The notes below the pieces were generated by a model. That model saw nothing but the letters and a program-made list of their open reading frames with translations, ran no database searches and was not told the origin of the DNA. This document shows, one piece after another, positions 6,156-7,324 of a stretch of 7,324 nt of DNA; position 1 is the first letter of the stretch; every line of letters begins with the position of its first letter. The translations under genes were made by a program, and so were the position numbers. The stretch is from Wolbachia pipientis (lineage in GTDB: Bacteria; Pseudomonadota; Alphaproteobacteria; Rickettsiales; Anaplasmataceae). Where the stretch lies: the NCBI RefSeq assembly GCF_023661085.1, contig NZ_JAHDJT010000064.1, positions 1-7,324 on the forward strand. The letters run 5' to 3'.

Positions 6156-7324
6156 CTACTCCAAAATTTCAGATACAACACCAGAACCAACAGTTCTACC
6201 ACCCTCTCTTATTGCAAAGCGCAATCCCTTATCCATCGCTATTGATGCTTGCAATTCCACTTCTATACTTACATTATCTCCCGGCATTACCATCTCTTTC
6301 CCTTCCAGCAATTTTATACTCCCCGTTACATCTGTCGTCCTTATATAAAATTGTGGCTGATAATTCGCAAAAAATGGCGTATGCCTCCCTCCTTCTTCTT
6401 TCTTCAATATATACACCTCCGCCTTAAACTTCTTATGCGGCATTATTGTCCCTGGCTTTGCTAACACCTGCCCTCTCTCCACTTCTTCTCTCTTTGTCCC
6501 CCTCAACAGTATCCCCACATTGAGTCCCGCACATCCCTTGTCCAGTAACTTCTTAAACATCTCAACACCTGTACATATCGTCTTTTGCGTCGCTTTTAAC
6601 CCTATCATTTCTATCTCTTCTCCCATCTTTATTTCTCCTTTTTCTATTCTTCCTGTTACTACCGTTCCACGCCCCGATATCGAAAATACATCTTCTATCG
6701 GCATTAAAAATGGTAAATCCACAGGCCTCGGCTGATCAGGCACATACTCATCTAATGCTTTCATCAATTTATCCATTGATTTTTTCCCATATTCACTATT
6801 TTCGTCACCTTCCAGCACTTTCAGTGCCGAACCTACAATAACTGGTACTTCATCTCCAGGAAAACCATACTTTGTTAACAATTCTCTGACTTCCATCTCC
6901 ACTAAACCAATCATATCGTGATCAGCAACATCAGCTTTATTTATGTATACCACAATATGCTTAACACCAACTTGCTTTGCCAGTAATATGTGTTCCCTTG
7001 TTTGTGGCATCGGACCATCAACCCCTGACACTACCAATATTGCCGCATCCATCTGCGCTGCGCCTACTATCATGTTTTTTACATAGTCAGCATGCCCAGG
7101 ACAATCAACGTGTGCATAATGCCTCTTTTCCGTCTGATATTCAACGTGTGCTGTCGCGATCGTTATTCCTCTTTTCCTCTCTTCTGGTGCTTTATCTATT
7201 TGATCGTATGCTACAAAATTCCCATAATACTTTGTTATCGCCGCTGTCAATGTCGTCTTCCCATGATCCACATGCCCTATTGTCCCCACATTCACATGCG
7301 GCTTGCCAAATGCTTCTACTACTT
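6156..7324 (-). CDS. tuf: translation elongation factor Tu (partial, N-terminus beyond right edge)
   Basis: GTPase that carries aminoacyl-tRNA to the ribosomal A site. The visible 388 residues start [17 protein letters not shown] at the window edge; only the first few residues are missing. G motifs, in visible numbering: GHVDHGKT (16-23), RGIT (51-54), DCPGH (73-77), NKAD (128-131) and SALK near 175. Domains 2 and 3 follow, with [15 protein letters not shown], the [22 protein letters not shown] block and terminal [23 protein letters not shown]. Between the P-loop helix and DQID the protein is about five residues shorter than E. coli EF-Tu, a trait I associate with Anaplasmataceae. Codons end in G much more often (AAG, GAG, GTG) than in the ribosomal genes, especially in the middle of the gene. 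The frame is open through the GTG at 7295, so that codon is not the start. Confidence 0.98.
   Translation of the reverse strand, partial: VVEAFGKPHVNVGTIGHVDHGKTTLTAAITKYYGNFVAYDQIDKAPEERKRGITIATAHVEYQTEKRHYAHVDCPGHADYVKNMIVGAAQMDAAILVVSGVDGPMPQTREHILLAKQVGVKHIVVYINKADVADHDMIGLVEMEVRELLTKYGFPGDEVPVIVGSALKVLEGDENSEYGKKSMDKLMKALDEYVPDQPRPVDLPFLMPIEDVFSISGRGTVVTGRIEKGEIKMGEEIEMIGLKATQKTICTGVEMFKKLLDKGCAGLNVGILLRGTKREEVERGQVLAKPGTIMPHKKFKAEVYILKKEEGGRHTPFFANYQPQFYIRTTDVTGSIKLLEGKEMVMPGDNVSIEVELQASIAMDKGLRFAIREGGRTVGSGVVSEILE
6159..6162 (-). promoter_or_regulatory. Shine-Dalgarno site of rpsJ inside the tuf end
   Basis: GGAG on the minus strand, formed by the last base of the Leu codon and the final Glu codon of EF-Tu. 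It is followed by the TAG stop and two more bases before the GTG at 6153, a five-base spacing. It selects the first of two tandem GTG codons as the S10 start and ties S10 translation to the tuf end. Confidence 0.75.

Noticed and set aside
6050..6427. Plus-strand open frame of 125 residues spanning the rpsJ/tuf junction
   Set aside because: It lies antisense to two certain genes, crosses their boundary, and its proline/leucine/serine-rich sequence is just the complement of their codon use. No ribosome binding site or family resemblance is seen.
7105..7151. 11-base direct repeat TCAACGTGTGC at 7105-7115 and 7141-7151
   Set aside because: It encodes the similar AHVD and AHVE peptides of EF-Tu, both conserved in the family, so the repeat follows from protein sequence and codon choice.
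1..7324. Mobile element, CRISPR array, tRNA, rRNA or novel accessory system
   Set aside because: Every part of the window except about 88 bases is accounted for by conserved translation genes in canonical order. No repeat arrays, transposase motifs or tRNA-like folds were seen on either strand by eye.

Overview
The window is a dense, single-strand block of translation genes, all read on the minus strand. In transcription order, from the right edge to the left, it holds tuf (partial), rpsJ, rplC, rplD, rplW, rplB, rpsS, rplV, rpsC, rplP, rpmC, rpsQ, rplN, rplX and rplE (partial). This is the classic bacterial S10 operon (rpsJ to rpsQ) running straight into the start of the spc operon (rplN, rplX, rplE), with an elongation factor Tu gene joined directly to its front.

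The DNA is AT-rich (roughly two thirds A+T by eye). Many proteins carry AT-driven Lys/Ile/Asn/Ser substitutions, and several are short or divergent compared with E. coli. The EF-Tu start ([17 protein letters not shown]), its shortened switch I region and the L2 start ([20 protein letters not shown]) recall Rickettsiales of the family Anaplasmataceae. Wolbachia is the best guess, with Ehrlichia-like relatives as the alternative. This rests on memory of the protein family, not on a search. The arrangement looks chromosomal, with no sign of mobile DNA.

Layout by region: 6156-7324 is tuf, with codon use visibly different from the rest. 5066-6153 holds S10 and L3, the two most divergent proteins here; S10 has a run of five prolines. 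1170-5063 holds L4, L23, L2, S19, L22, S3, L16, L29 and S17, all conventional. 1-1160 holds L14, L24 and L5. Only about 88 bases lie between genes. The longest gap is 38 bases (rplV to rpsC), four gene pairs overlap, and many Shine-Dalgarno sites sit inside or across the previous gene's stop codon. No terminator, promoter, leader or RNA gene is recognisable, so the whole block looks like one cotranscribed, translationally coupled unit whose promoter lies beyond the right edge.

The genes work together in making the ribosome: L2, L3, L4, L22, L23, L16, L29, L14, L24 and L5 build the large subunit, S3, S10, S17 and S19 build the small subunit, and EF-Tu brings aminoacyl-tRNA to the finished particle. 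I see no new biological system here. The points most worth checking are the proline run in S10, the changed N-terminus of L3, the mosaic base composition of tuf, and a perfect 10-bp inverted repeat inside rplP.
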